Shown here: piece after piece, positions 23,707 to 37,532 of the stretch
How positions within the stretch are numbered: the first letter of the stretch is position 1
How the letters are laid out: each line of letters opens with the position of its first letter
DNA from: Varroa destructor
Lineage: Eukaryota > Arthropoda > Arachnida > Mesostigmata > Varroidae
DNA length: 64,000 nt
Reading direction: 5' to 3'
NCBI RefSeq assembly: GCF_002443255.2
Contig: NW_019211455.1
Coordinates: 40,777,449-40,841,448 of the forward strand
Notes under the pieces: model-generated
Databases searched by the model: none
The model's input: only the letters and a program-made list of their open reading frames with translations
Told to the model about the DNA's origin: nothing
Translations under genes and position numbers: made by a program

Positions 23707-26700
23707 TAAGGTGTCTCTCACGTCAATAGACGTTCCCAGTACAGCTAACTGCATTTAATGGATGGTCAGGCATGCCCCCATGCCTGATCATTCAATCGAT
23801 GGGCAAAGCAGATGGTGGCAAGTGATCGATTTGTTGGAACTTTTAAAACCTAATAGATTGTAAAACAATTTTACTGTGACGATACCAATAAGTTATTAAA
23901 ACACCCCATTTATTGAAGGCGGCAAATCCAACCCACTGGTTATTATTTGTCCATTGCCCTTCCCTTGTTGGCTTGTTCTCTCATCAAAAACTCTGCCAAG
24001 GACGAAAGGCTACCCGCAACTTGTATCCGTTCGATTTGTCTATTAATAGCAAGTGTGGCAACTCTGGCCCGCAAGTTCAGATAACGGGGGTCTATTTTTG
24101 ATCCAATTCCTGGGGGCCCTACTGACAAACTTAGTTGTGCACATAGACAGCTAACGGTCGCTGAATCGCAATTGCTAGAACAAGTAGTCAGAACTGAATT
24201 ATGACTTTCAAGTAAAAGCATACCTTTTTATGTAGACATTGTGTGTCTGCACGGCTTGATAAAGTCAACTGATATTGTTCATAGCTATGCGACACGAATA
24301 TCAATGGCGTAATAGTAATAATTACCTGGTAGGGTGACGCACATAAACAAATTAATCTGATTTACAAGCGAATAGGTCGATTCTATAAGCTACGCTGGTA
24401 ACAGAAACACTCGAGGATTACCGGTTGTTTTTATGTTCTACTCGATATAATTAATGAATCAACAATAGCCAAGACCAGGCATACATACTTGTCAGCGGAT
24501 AAATATTAATATTCCGTCATGTCCTTACAGAATAATTATTACCTACGTAAAAATATGTTAACTAGAGAATATCAAGTACGACTAATACTATTATCCGAAT
24601 CACTTAATATTTATTCTTAAGTATGGTATAGAACTTTTGACCTTCGTCTCATCTCGGAAACCTATTGAACACATGATCTTTTTAAATATTGTCGTTGTCT
24701 GTGTTAGCGATATAGGTCAGATAAGAAGGTTTACATATATCTGATATCAATACAACCCGTCCCTCTTAAAATAGAAACCTGGTTCTTTATGCGAACCAAC
24801 TCATGAATGGTGCTTGACCACTATATGAAGATGTTTTTGATTCTGTCTTTAGAGACAAAATCCAGTAAGATGTATCAGATGCATCCAGATGATGTAATCG
24901 ATGGCATCAGATCTATTGTATTTTTAGTACGTGTATAATAATTGTTGTAAAAAACACGAGACAATACCTTGTAGTAGAAAAACACAGCTTCGTATCGTAG
25001 CAAACAAACGTCTAATATGTAGAAGTATTCTGTTTAATTAGTACACATATTCCGTAGATATAGGTGCTTGCGGATTCGGATCAATTTAAGTTAAACTTGA
25101 TCCTGTAATTTCGATCGCGTAGTTTCTAGATAAACAAAAAACTATTTAGGAATTTCCGCTAAGTTTTGTTCTTTCTTTTTCAAAAGAATCTCACTTAGCT
25201 TCTCCGGTTTTCACAATTATAGGTCGCCCCCGGATCCATCGAACCTCGTTCTGATTGCACACTTTACCCTCTGTGTTCATACCAACTTGACAAGATAAAA
25301 CCAGCCATTGCGTGGATAGAGCCTATTTGAAAAGCAGCTAAAATCCCGTATTAGAAGCTGGTCAGTCACTATCAAGTTAATTTTCTTGTGCCTTCCACAG
25401 TTTTTGCTACCGACATGGACTTTACCCTTGTTGTTGTTAATTCTTAATGTTTTCTTTCGCTGCAGTCAGTGCCAATCCAGCATTTGGACAGCGTATTTCT
25501 ACAGTTCTCAAAGACCAAGTGAACAGCTTTTTGGCAGCCACTTGCTACAGCTATTAGAACTCCTACGATAAGGGGTCATTGGGGGGAGGAGTATGCTGTT
25601 CGTGTGGTTACTTATCAGCATAATAATATATGTGATCACAAGATCAGCCTGCTTGAACCGCTACAAACAACGAATGGCAGACCAATTTTTCTCCCTTCAC
25701 ACATCAAGTTTGAGTCACGTGACATCCGGTTTCGCGCGTTGCGTTACGTTGAGGTTCCATGTCTCTTCTGCAGTGTTGTTGTTTGCTTGCAGGAGGAGGA
25801 GGAGCAGCAACAACAACAACATGCGGAACTTTATTAGCGATAATAGCAACATCTTGAAATGTAGACTGACGAGCATTCTACGTCCAGGCCCTAGGGGCGT
25901 CCGCTTAACAGTCAGACGTCATTTCACGTGTGACGTGTCACGCACCGCTTCAGTCCTCAAGCTTTGCTTGTACCAATACACTCACTCCTCTGTGCCTCGA
26001 AAATTTGTCTGACAACACAACGTTCGATGCCTATTATTTCCTACTATCTTGCGGGTGGTACCTTGTAAGAAGGGGGGCCGTGCTTAAAACCGATGATTCT
26101 TTTCACAAACAATAACGTAGAATGTGTTCTGTCCTTCTACTTTTACGGGTACATTGGGTTTCTTACAGAATTCCCATGATGTCTTGCACTACCTCTCGGA
26201 TCAAATGGGACCATTCACTAGCTACTCGATAACCGCCAGGCGTTAACTGGATTCTGACAACAGCAAACGATTCGTGAATCCGATGTGCACAGAGGTGTTC
26301 CTCTCAGACGTAGAACTTTCAACCGGCGTTTGATAGGCCATATCAAAACCGGCTGTTCAACTATGTTGTTAGAACTACGTAGTTAAGATGATATCTCGAC
26401 CGTCGACATTCATCGGAGAATAGAAATATATTTCTAATAATGGATTACTAAAACGATTCACTTACTTACTAGAAGGGTATGTCCATAGGTCAACTGGTTT
26501 CACATGATCATAATAATAATGATAATGCTAACATGGACTGGTAGCTGACTTATTCTATTAATAGCAACGGACGTAAAGTGTGTCCACTCAACGAACGTTC
26601 TGCGCAAGTAAAGCATGATTATCGACGTAAAGCTGTGAGCAACGATTTTTTGCTGAGGTACGTGAGTTCGGGCCGGGCCATCTTACTCGACATAAGTAGC

Positions 26701-28034
26701 TCCTCCATATTATTCATCTTTCTAGATAGGTGTTCTGCTTGAAGGTTTCATTTTTGTTGACCCTTTGAGATATAATTTATACATGTATACGTTACTTTCT
26801 ATCTAATATATAAATATCATCAACGTTTTTTGATCACATAAACAATAGCTCAGAGCAGAAAAGAAAGGTACTGCACGATTTTTTCCCTATTCAGAATGAA
26901 TATACCAATTTCTATTCTTCGTTATTTCGCCAAGATGCATCTTCGATCTTAGTCGCTGTGCTTTCACAGCCGTCACCAGCTCGCCCTGTGCATTCAAATG
27001 CCAATAGCACTCGTGTTTCGTTTCCAGCCTCGCCGACATGTAATCATGAAGCCAACTTCATTGATTATTATTAAAGTAATGTATATCACCACCACGATGT
27101 CTCGTGTTTTCCTATCAGATGTCTTTTGTGAGCTGTGTTTGGCTTCTTCGACGCTTTTACGCCTAGTGGAGACGAAGCTTCTCTGTGATCCGTATTTTTT
27201 TCGCTGTTCCGATTAAGGGTTTCGATCGCCATCACTCGCTTCCGTTGGTTCCGAGTTTATAATACTTGCCACAAGAACGTACGGCACATCAATGAGGGAA
27301 AACAGTCCGCGTTACTACTGAGACGATCGACGGTTCGCCTGGCATTTGATGACGCCAAAACGATAGCGTATATTATTCTTGATCGGGTCTGAGCCATCAG
27401 CTGGCGAACTCAATGCGTCAAGCGCCGACGTAAGGCGAGAATTGTCTCGGTGTGTTATTGCGGCCGAACGCGAACGACAAATAGGTGGATCCTATTCTTT
27501 GGCTCTTACGCACACGAAATACTGGCAAGTATCGGACAGGGATGTATCATTCATATATCACATGTAGAACTTCGAGTGTTACATTATCACATCGAGTTTC
27601 ACATTAACATATATTTGTTACCCAAATTTTCATTATTGAACTCCCCATGTAATTGGCGGGTAATGATAACGGTCGTCAAAATTTGAAGTCACTACTGATA
27701 TTGACAAGGAAAGCAATTCGGTAAATAATTATACTCAGAGGGAAAGAGATTCTTAACTAACACATTATCAGTAGGTCTATTTTCCAGGGATGAAATTGAA
27801 GTTCGTGGAGAGAGAATAGACTTTGCGGTATATTAAAACGATAACTTTATCAGAATAAAGGAGCTGCATATTGATTTTAACATGTGTTATTAACAAATGT
27901 GTGTATTCTTTTCGAGGGGCATTCAGTTCGCTTGGAACGCATACTAAATGTATGAAGGACACGTAGTTCCTCGTAAGTGATGTGAGCAAAAAAAAAAAAC
28001 ACTATTATGACCTATTTCGCGTTTGGAGTGATAC

Positions 28035-28070
28035 TTTATTGAAAAGTACATTTTTGTCAAAATCGGTCAT
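28035..28070 (-). other. Candidate first exon of malic enzyme
   Basis: On the minus strand ATG (28070-28068) opens twelve codons reading MTDFDKNVLFNK and then a GT donor (gtatca). It ends Asn-Lys in phase 0, the end required before the Gly that starts the 8567 exon, and it begins with Met. It would need a 19.5-kb intron. The donor is mediocre, and two other sites in the window also read NK|GT, so this is a weak candidate. Confidence 0.2.
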
Positions 28071-28470
28071 GTCTAGACTTTCCGCATGAGACACAACGAT
28101 ACAGGTGAATATATCTTTTTTGTAACGCAACGGGTCAGCTCTGTTCACCAACCGAAGAATTTAGCCCAAAAATTGATTTCTCTTAAGCAAAAAAGATTGT
28201 TATGAGACTAGAGTAATTATAATCTGTATGGATGGAATGGTTCGGCCGGTAGTAAAAAAAAAACGGGCAAATATTAAAAATGAGCGCTAAAAGTTGCGTA
28301 TATCAACTTTATTATCTCTAGACACCCAATATGATGACCGTAACAGTAATGTTGATCCAATGACTCATATCTACCGGAGTCGATGTCAGAAAAAGTAAGC
28401 TTCACGAAGCAGAATTCTTAGTTATTCGTTAATGTGAAATGAATGTATCAGATTAACGACGAGCTAGTTC

Positions 28471-28473
<3 letters not shown>

Positions 28474-28507
<34 letters not shown>
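28474..28507 (+). repeat. 34-nt A homopolymer
   Basis: Thirty-four A residues, longer than any other run here. It may be the tail of an old retroposed copy lying to its left, but I see no recognisable body and no flanking duplication. Confidence 0.85.
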
Positions 28508-28508
<1 letters not shown>

Positions 28509-31500
28509 CCTAAAATTGAATGCGACGTAAACGAGAAGCTGAAAACTAGTTCTGGTAAAACGTCGTTGAACACAGATACTAAGGGTTCTTTTTGGCAACA
28601 ATGGCACGGATTTCGAAAACTGCGGCACATAAACCTTCTAGCTAATTAACGAGCGTAACCTATTTCAGATTTCTGTTGTATTCTGCATTAAAAAGGACAC
28701 TGCAACAGACTACAGTCTGCCTAAACGAAGTTTGAAGTCGTTTGTAAACAGTGTCCATATAGGGAAAGAATTTACCTAGATTTAAAGTTGATATCAGTAT
28801 TTATTGACTTACTGAATTAAAGCCGCTTTCAGAGTATAAAATTTCAGAGGGACTGCAAGTAAACGATATTCCACTCAATCAGATTCACTTTTCAATCCGA
28901 AACGGTACCTCTACCAACAAAGTTTCGTGCTGTAACAACCGTGGGATCATCTCACGTCCCATACCATTCTCCAGAATGAGCGCCATCCCTATTAGTTCCA
29001 TCAATTGGATTAGTACCTATACTTTGTATTCTGCTTTTGCAGCATCAACAAGACCCAGAACACCTTCAAGTAGTTTTAACACAGCTTCATAAATCATTTC
29101 CCAGTTCACATAGCGTGGCGAAAAACCCACGCTACTTTACTACGGATATCTCGACCAAGCTCACTTCATTCCAGCGTCAATATACACAGAATGTGCCGCA
29201 AATACTGGCCGTTCAAATTTAGGCAATCGGCTTGTCAGTCTGTAGGTTTTTTTCATTAGCGTATCTTAATAATTTTCCGCGATCAGGGCAATCGTTGCCT
29301 AACTATATACAATCAACCAAATATTATACTTATTTATGATGGTTATTATCGAATAGCTATGATTTTTTCACAGTGCTTTCGCTCGTTTTTTTTCTCAACC
29401 AAACATCGAAGCTTTGTCTAATAATCTCAGTAATGCTTAACCCTATTTTTATCAGAGATAGGTTCTTGGCTAGGGGATCCTCTGTCGATTCATTGTTTGA
29501 AGCTAGCATTATAGATTGCTTGTTCGAATTAAAGCACCTGAATCAACTAGTAAATCCAATCGCATCATCCCGGCATTACCAATCGCCGCCGTCATCGTCA
29601 CGTAGCAAGGATAGCAGTACGTAATTGAAGTCTTCGTCTTTTAGCTAAGGAAGTGACTAGCCACTTAACAATTATTCTTCCTTTTTGAATGAGAGAGAAG
29701 TAATCGTCAGGATGTTACAGCCGAAATTCATTGGACGGAAGCAGTTCTCGCCACTGCAGAAGCAGTATCCACTACGCAGGCAAAGCAGAAACGGCCCGAA
29801 GCTAAAGCAATAGGCGTCTTGGACTTTTGATCGACACATGGCTAGCCAACTGCTCAGTAACTAATTAGCTAGCTACTACAACGACGAATACTAGATATCA
29901 TTAAGATTTGGGTCAGTAAGTTCTCCAGCGTCAAAGCCACCTGCATAAATGCCGTTAAGTCGTCTCCTTCAGTCCGTGATGCTACGGCAAGCGATGTTGA
30001 CACCAGCGTGCACTTATGAAGCACGTCTTTAATCCGGAGAAAAACTAGGAGACAACACCACGACAACGAAAACTGGTGGAGGATCCCCACTTTTGGGGGC
30101 CGGATCCATTCCGTATTCATCCGGAGGTATCTGGTCCCCTAGTGGTGAAAACGCCAGCAAAAATCAAAACCGTAACTACCGTAACGGAGCATTGGCCTAA
30201 GTCGAAAGTTCATTCTAAGGTGTAAAGATACTGAGAGGTTGTTACAGCGGACATCCTGCTATTATCGTTCACTCGCATGAGCAGAGCCAAAAGCTCCCGC
30301 CTCTATTGACCGCCGTTTTTAGCTTTTAGACGGCTCAGGTCGCTTGCTTGTTTGCATACGTTAGCTATCTCACAGCAGTTATCGTTGAGCAAAACATTAT
30401 AAGTAAAATCAAGGCGCCGACCAACCAAGTAGACTGATTCCACTAGCGAGTAGCTCATCAAAAGGGAGTCATTTAGGAAGAAAGATCCTGACAGTAACGT
30501 GGAAGCAAGCTTTAGTACCGAAGACGTAATCATAAATGATACGAGGTATGAACTTCCATCAAATTTACCTCCTAAGAACTTACCTACAATAGCCGATTAA
30601 AACTTATGGCTGTATTTAAATAACGGATAAAAATATTTACTGAACGCTTCGGTTCTTTTACTAATGTGTTAAACAGAGCAAAAAAGCCTTTAAGGTTGTG
30701 CCTTAAGTAGGAGCAGAGATGCTGTGCATATATTTCGCGTTGGTACATCGATTGTTATCATTTCCTCCCAATGCAGTACTAACTTATGCCGTAAGTTTTC
30801 ACAGAAAATTTTTAGTAGATTTGAACATGTCGAGATATATTCGTAGTCGAACCGTATTCAGATTCGCAATTGTTCGTACAGATGACATTCATCATCGTCA
30901 GTATAGAGAACAAATTATATATATAACAAATTGTACGAACATAAATTGTTATTAAAATTAAAAACGTTTTCTACAAAAGACTGTACTCTTATAACTGGGA
31001 AACGCAGAATCGGTTTAATCGTGAGATTTTTATTGACTCCATTATAATAGTAGCCAAGATATATCCACGGAACCGATATCTTGGTAATATTTGTTCACTA
31101 AGCTCAGCAGAAAGCATTTGCGTAAAGGTACGCATAAATCAGCCATCTAAGAAATACTTTTTATGCATATATTTCTGAAAAACGATTCTGTAGAAGCAAG
31201 CGATCGATAGATTTTTTTAGAATAGAATTTAAAACTTGTGTGAACGAGCTCCTTGACAAAAATAGGAGACTTCAAATGACCTCTTTAGTCACATCTATAC
31301 ATACGAATAATGTAAATACAAGTTTCAACTCATCTAAAAAAAGCCGATGCAAGCTTAAAGGATTATCTTCAGTTTCCCGTGAAATTATGTCAATGCCATT
31401 TTTGTCTGAACGGTTCATCCGTTTACTTTTACAACGATCTTTCTTAAAATCAGTGATGACCCACTGAGGTGCAGCGATAGTACCTATCAGTCAGCAGAAT

Positions 31501-32424
31501 TTACACGTTTAGGTTGCGTGGTACGGTCATTGGCGAAACCTAAAGCAGCAACCTATGGTCTCTTTCGATCAGGACGGCGGCCGTTGATAGCACAAATTGC
31601 AGATTCAAGTTGATTTTTGAAATTCTGATTCCATTTTGACGTTCGGTGCTTCTATTAATAATTTTGCCACTCTTGCAACGTATTTGGATCACCAAAAATT
31701 GGGCTGTTCCTAACAGGAAATCTCAAGACGTTTGTTATATATATATATATATTAGGCCGTTGAACTACGCATTGCTGGAAGACGAAATGTGTACTTTTTG
31801 TGTCGGCGTACGATCTGCATGTGTAACTTGTTGAACGAAGTAATCTCATGATTTTTGAACTTAAAGCAAACAGAGCGTATGTTTTTGTTGACGACCAAGC
31901 TGTCAACGGTGCCAGCCACAGAGCTGTGCATAGCGAGAACAAAACATCACCGCGCAGCTTAACATCCAACAATATCCATAGTTGATCTGCTTTCTAACAA
32001 GTTCAACAGGTTAAAAGTTCTCTGTTCCGTGGGCATCTATGTTAAATGCATTTTTACTACTATTACTATTATAAAGTCGAAAGATCAGGTCGAAGATATC
32101 GAATAATTTTTATTAGCCTTTTGATTAAATGTGGGTCTGCGCTTTCCGTGGTGGATATACAGTTCTTCACACAAAGTGCCGTTCATTTAACACAGAACAA
32201 TATCATATAATCGTGATAAATGCAATCCACTGAGTACATTCCGATTGCGAACTTACACCAGCATATGGACATCTATCAATTCCTTTTTGATAACATTTTA
32301 TCCAACAATAGGAACTGATGTATTTACGCGAAATATAGGCACAATTAACCCTCTTGTTGCGCATTTTACGTCCGGTATTGCCGTTGGGCATTCCATCAGA
32401 CGACTGGCTCCCAGTACAAGCCCG

Positions 32425-32512
32425 GCTATACCCGGGTTCGGACCTATATCATTATGATAATATGTTCCTAGGATTAGTAGGCAAATACGTTATCCACTAG
32501 GCTATTACACGG
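32425..32512 (-). repeat. tRNA-derived SINE fragment, copy 2
   Basis: On the minus strand TAGCCTAGTGG (32504-32494) is an exact A-box and GGTCCGAACCC (32444-32434) is close to a B-box, about 50 nt apart. The sequence after the A-box (ATAACGTATTTGCCTACTAA) resembles tRNA-Arg, and 24 of about 30 positions recur at 60.4 kb. The anticodon arm does not pair well, so this is not a working tRNA gene. Confidence 0.5.
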
Positions 32513-33802
32513 ACAAGCACAGCCTTTACTAAAAGCCTTCCTCAGTGTTTCGAATTTTTATTATCCATACTGCGTTATAACGTGATGCCATTGGTCGTAC
32601 AATATTAGACCACTATAGAATCTTAGTAACTAAGTTATTATATTAATAACAACGAAAATCGGCATATAAATATATATAAACAAGAACACTAAAATGACCA
32701 CGATGGCCAACCGCAGAGGAAATTCAAAAGTTACCAACGTTTAATTCAACAATCTATTGTTGCGATTATAAACTACGACTGTGAGACGATTATAAAATGA
32801 AAAATATATGAGCGATGAAATCTAGAAAGAGGCAAAGCTTACTCGAAGAATTGCGTACTTACGCGTGTGGCACTTATCTGAATGTGAGTCCACGACGCAT
32901 AGCGCCTCGATGGGCGGTAACGGCCCTTTTGAAATTATGTATTATAATTATTAATTATGTGGGAGTTCTCCTTGAGCGGAAATTTTTTACATGACTTCCA
33001 TAGTCGCCATGAGCATTACATGGTATACGTAAGCATATACATGAAAATGCTCTATCATTAAACAAATGTCGTCACTATACTAGAACCTCATGATTAGTAT
33101 AAAGGCACCATTTGTGGCGTCTGAACTGTGCGCTAGCTATCTCTCAGACTTTTCTTTTTTCTATTAATTCACCAGGCATAGGAGTAATGTTTAAAAGTTA
33201 AAATGGTTTTGAATTTTGGCATTTAATTATCTAAGCGAAGTTTCCAACATTAAACTTATTTATTTTACTGATAATTTTTTAATTCGATTAAATTTTTGTT
33301 TTAATTACTACTGTTGTCGAATAAAGTTGTATAATCTTGAAAAATCAACTTGCATTAGGGGGTTTTGCCTACCATAGTCTTGTAGTTGTAGGACATGGGC
33401 AATCAGGCAAACATTCGCTGCTTGATTGTCCATTGCATATGTTATTAAAGGGATAGTTTTATTATTGTCGTTGCCTTCTGTTTGCGACTGTTACTCTGCA
33501 GGCGTCGCTACGGCCATCATAATAATGCTGATTTCATTCAAGGCCTGTAGGCAATCGTTAATCTGTAGCAGTGCAGTTTTTCAATTTTTGTTTTTATTGT
33601 CATCTTTTTTTTTTAATTGTCATTGTAATGAAAAATGAACGCTGAGAGGGAACTACGAAAATCGACGTACGTACGTCTACTGAAGCGAACGAGCATTGGC
33701 GGTTCAGAAAACAGTAAGCGAAACGAGTGGGTCAAGTGGGTCCTTCTTTCGATAATAATTCAACGGTGTAAAAGTAAAATCAGCTGTGATGAATTCGTCT
33801 CA

Positions 33803-33829
33803 ATATATATATATATATATATATATATA
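33803..33829. repeat. (AT)n microsatellite
   Basis: 27 bp of alternating A and T. Confidence 0.9.
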
Positions 33830-35772
33830 GTATAAAATAGCGCTTAGCAAGCTTATTACTGGAACACGCCACAGACGAAAACACACCTTTTTTTATTTTT
33901 GGGGACCTTTTTAAATTTTATGGGGTTTATTAGGAGCAGTAGTAAATTAAGATGTAAACCTAATAAAGGGTGCTAATTTTTCTGAAAAATTCTTGATATA
34001 ACAAAGTATGAAAGGCAAAACAGGCAGATTTTGGATCACATTAAAAACGGCTTTTCACCTCGTAATACGGCCGAAATCAGTGCGCCCGTATATTAGGTGC
34101 AAGTCTAGAATGGTATCATTATATCACCTATGAAAGACGTGCACATGAATTGGCCTGACAGACTTTAGCTTAGCTAACTAGATCAAGTGATAAAGAAAAA
34201 AATGGTGTAAAAGTCCGTCATAGTACCCAGCTGCCGCATTAAGTAGGTCTGATTTTTAGTATAGAGCCAGCATGCTTTCCAGAGGGTGCTGAAATGTTCA
34301 TCGTCTAACTACACGTGGGAATTTGTTTTTATGGAACACTTTTTCCCGATATATTTTCATTGAGTGATACACAATTCCGTCGAATGCAATCGACTTACCC
34401 TGGCGATGCGCGGGTCACGAAGGTACTCCATCCTTTTGCTGAACTTTGCTCCTCCAATGATGACCCTCTGTGTAGTCGATCTGAAATGAAACGAATTATT
34501 TGAAACTAAGATATATATGCAAGTCCTGTTTTAATTATTATCAACGTCTATTTATGCAAAAGCTCTTGTTTCTACACGCAGAAGGCCCCATGCCATAAAC
34601 TTCCGGTCGCGCGTTTAATTTTGATCCAAAAAAATAAAGATACATCCTTTTTTCCATAACCGAAAGAGGCACAACCAAGAACCGCCCATATTTACATCCA
34701 CATTTCCACAATCATAATTCTAAGACATGATAAAGATTGGTTACAAAAAACGTGCAAAGATAATATCATTTTCCACCTAGAATCTTTGCACGGACGCCGT
34801 GACAGGATGCTTTTGCCTAGAGTGAGCTCGGGAAATAAGCGTTCAATACAACCAACTCCAATTGTCTGTCTAACCGAAACGACGTCTTGATAACTATCGT
34901 GTCCTAAATCCGAAGAACGTGGAGACAAATAACTAGGCAATATACGGTCCTAGCTATTTTTGGATCGGCATTAACGCTGAATCTACTAGGCAACTCCGAT
35001 ATGTAACTAGTAGGCTACCAAGCTTTCAGGCTTTCCAGGTCTTCAAGTGATACTCTCGAGTTTTTGCTGTGTCAGCTTTTTATTCTATGGAGTACACGCT
35101 TTTGATGCTGAACCTGCTTTTAATACAAAATGCCTAACTTGATAGTATTATAATACTAATAATAGTAGTTATAATGTTGTTATGATTATTATAAGCACAT
35201 AAACAACAGAAACACCTATATAAACAGATACAAACAAACGTAATGTAAACGCACTTCGTTCCTTTAGTCTGATGATCAACTGGAGTTTGACAGAATGAAT
35301 ATATCCTATAGAAACGCGGCAATTCTATAGTTAGCCACTTCTATTAATGGTTAAACTGAACAAAAAAAAAGTTGATTTATGCTAGGCAAACATTTTTTTT
35401 CCACTCTAAACACCACTGTAATGTTGTTAGTATTTTCTGAAGACACTCAAGCGTTCGGTCTGCCTTCTAGGTGACGAAATACAATAAAAACAATTAGTTC
35501 GTGTCTGATATTTGACATACACAAAGATGATGTTTGCTTTTTTATTGTATTTCGCCGTTGATGCAATTACTGCCGATTTAAGTTATACTATGGTTTGAGT
35601 CAGTTGCTTGAAGACTGATGCTATAAGAGCTTGCAAAGTTTTTGTAATTTTAGTTTTAAGCAAGAATAACATTATCACTTTGTCATCACTTCGGGGTGTC
35701 TGATTTTTCGACTCAACTGTATTGGTATGCCGATAACAAGTTGTAAAAAATTTCAAATCATGTTTAGAGCTG

Positions 35773-35773
<1 letters not shown>

Positions 35774-35819
<46 letters not shown>
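35774..35819. repeat. (AT)n microsatellite
   Basis: 46 bp of alternating T and A, one of the longest pure AT tracts in the window. Confidence 0.9.
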
Positions 35820-35821
<2 letters not shown>

Positions 35822-36252
35822 CTTATAGAGAAGATTTTCTTGGATGATTTCATGCACACCTGTAAAAATATAGCATATATTTTACTGTTATCATTAGGGG
35901 CGCCTGCTTGACGTGAATTTATTAACTTATGTCGAAGCATGGGACGGCTGACAAAAAACAGGTCCATTACTACTACCCATTTATTATTTGTTAATTTTGC
36001 CTGTATGCACCATGTAGTAAAATTAAGTTTATAATGAATCTAATAGCGTGGCTACCTTCACCAAATGCCTCAAGTAAAAAAAGAGAAATCAAAGAATTAG
36101 CATTTTACACTCCCGTAGGTTTCTAATATCATATAGAAGAGCGTTCAACCATAACCGACTTCTATAACCCAACAACTTTCTTAGAATCAGAAGTCGTGTC
36201 TAATAGGTTTGATTAACTCAGCAGAGCTTAGTTTTGCTTTTGTTTTTTCTAG

Positions 36253-36455
36253 ACCGCCTCAAAGCTCAGCGCTAAAAGGATCTTGTTCCTATTTCCCGCT
36301 GCTATTCAACGCCATTGGTGAGTCTTTAGAGAGAGTTCTCTTGGGGCAGTTACGGACAAGTCTGGAACGGCCTTTCAGCACAACGTTTTCTCGTTTCAGA
36401 ATTACTTCTACAGTCGAACGTAACTCCAGCGAAATGGTTAGGCACGCTACGATAG
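36253..36455 (+). CDS. Candidate last two exons of an unknown gene
   Basis: Exon 36253-36317 has an excellent acceptor (gcttttgttttttctag) and donor (G|GTGAGT). Exon 36400-36455 has an excellent acceptor (cgttttctcgtttcag) and ends in TAG 36453-36455. The 82-bp intron is typical, and the phase-1 junction joins two open frames into a hydrophobic run (YFPLLFNAIELLLQSNV) before a short basic tail. Upstream exons are not identified. The second exon is also open in another phase, up to CAG|GTTGCT. No homologue recognised. Confidence 0.3.
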
Positions 36456-37473
36456 ACCCTGATGATGAATCGATAATCCTCCAGCAAATAGCTTTTTATA
36501 CGTTTTCATCTGTACAGGTTGCTACTGTAGGTTACTTAGGACGACAAGCTTTGTTTTTAAGGCTCTCTTGTCTACTTCGAAACTGTTGGTACATTACTCA
36601 TGGACTAATACTTGAGACTCCTGTAACTTTGGCGCCATGTGCGAGCATTTAGTAACATAGAATAGTGTCCATACTTTTTAGCACTCATACCGCTCTCATT
36701 TTTTTTTTAAATGAAAGGTCTTTGAGAAGAAAACTTTGGCAAAGTGAAAATCATACGTTCCGATGCCTTTTTTGGCCTGTCGATAGCAAATATAATGGAC
36801 AAGTGTCGCGTCACAAGTCCAACAACGGGTCGGCCTTTAGAAGACAAGGGATAAGTGCAAGCGTTTTATCGATAACAAATTCATCAGCATGTAAATTTCG
36901 CCGTAGGTTAAATCGTTCCTTTTTAGTATTTTTCTCAAGTCAGTTAGCAGCACTCACAACCATAAGGAGTTAAGGGCTCACAGCGCGCCAAATGCTTCAG
37001 TTGAATGCTAAGGTTGCCACCTAAAACGTACCACAAAGCACACGGAAATTAGAAACTCAATCTACTTGGTATCAAATTAGTACCCAACGCCTCTGCCAAC
37101 AGGTGAAAACATTTTTTCAACTATCAGAAATCGACACAGTTATTATTCCTTTTCAATAATTGATTCTCACAGTTGCTGATCATAAACACCAGAAATAGCA
37201 CAAGACGTATTCGATTCAAGTAGTCACCTACTGTGTAAGGATTATTTCTCATTATTATTGTTATTAAAGGATTGTTATTAGTGAGGGCGCTCGAAGCTTC
37301 CAAAATGCCGTTCAATATTCACATAGTAGTAAAAAGTAACTAACTACTAAAATAAGTCGTTAAATATTACTTTTTAGCAAAATAATAATAGCATAATAGC
37401 AAAAAAAAGTAAATCGGCGACCTTTTACTGGTACTCTCAACCATTACTGGTAGTAACATACATCTATATACAT

Positions 37474-37532
37474 AACGGAACTAAATCTTGTATGTTTATA
37501 TATATATAAGCCATACAAGATCTAGTTTTGTT
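37474..37532. repeat. Inverted repeat, 21-bp arms around an AT core
   Basis: Arm 37474-37494 and arm 37512-37532 are reverse complements at 18 of 21 positions, separated by 17 bp of mostly AT. The plan is the same as the 11167-11238 palindrome, with an unrelated arm sequence. Confidence 0.7.

Larger units (their letters stand above)
21259..36250. other. 15 kb with no recognised gene
   Basis: AT-rich, probably intronic or intergenic. Best coding-like patches: 26545-26661 (plus, 39 codons, ends at TAC|GTGAGT); 27379-27567 (plus, open, contains a GAC|GTAAGG donor); 30120-29869 and 30533-30303 (minus, ATG-started frames of 83 and 76 codons); 32930-32863 (minus, ends at C|GTAAGT); 33635-33712 (plus, ATG then A|GTAAGC). 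None matches a known family. Other contents: (AT)n tracts, an 18-G run, a 34-A run and a SINE-like copy. Confidence 0.4.

Noticed and set aside
25593..26012. 139-codon plus-strand ORF including a Glu/Gln repeat
   Set aside because: No conserved motif; the repeat is a GAG/CAA microsatellite and the overlapping frame is also open.
36209..36652. 147-codon plus-strand ORF read as one protein
   Set aside because: A strong intron (36318-36399) sits inside it and joins the outer parts in another phase, so the continuous reading is less likely.
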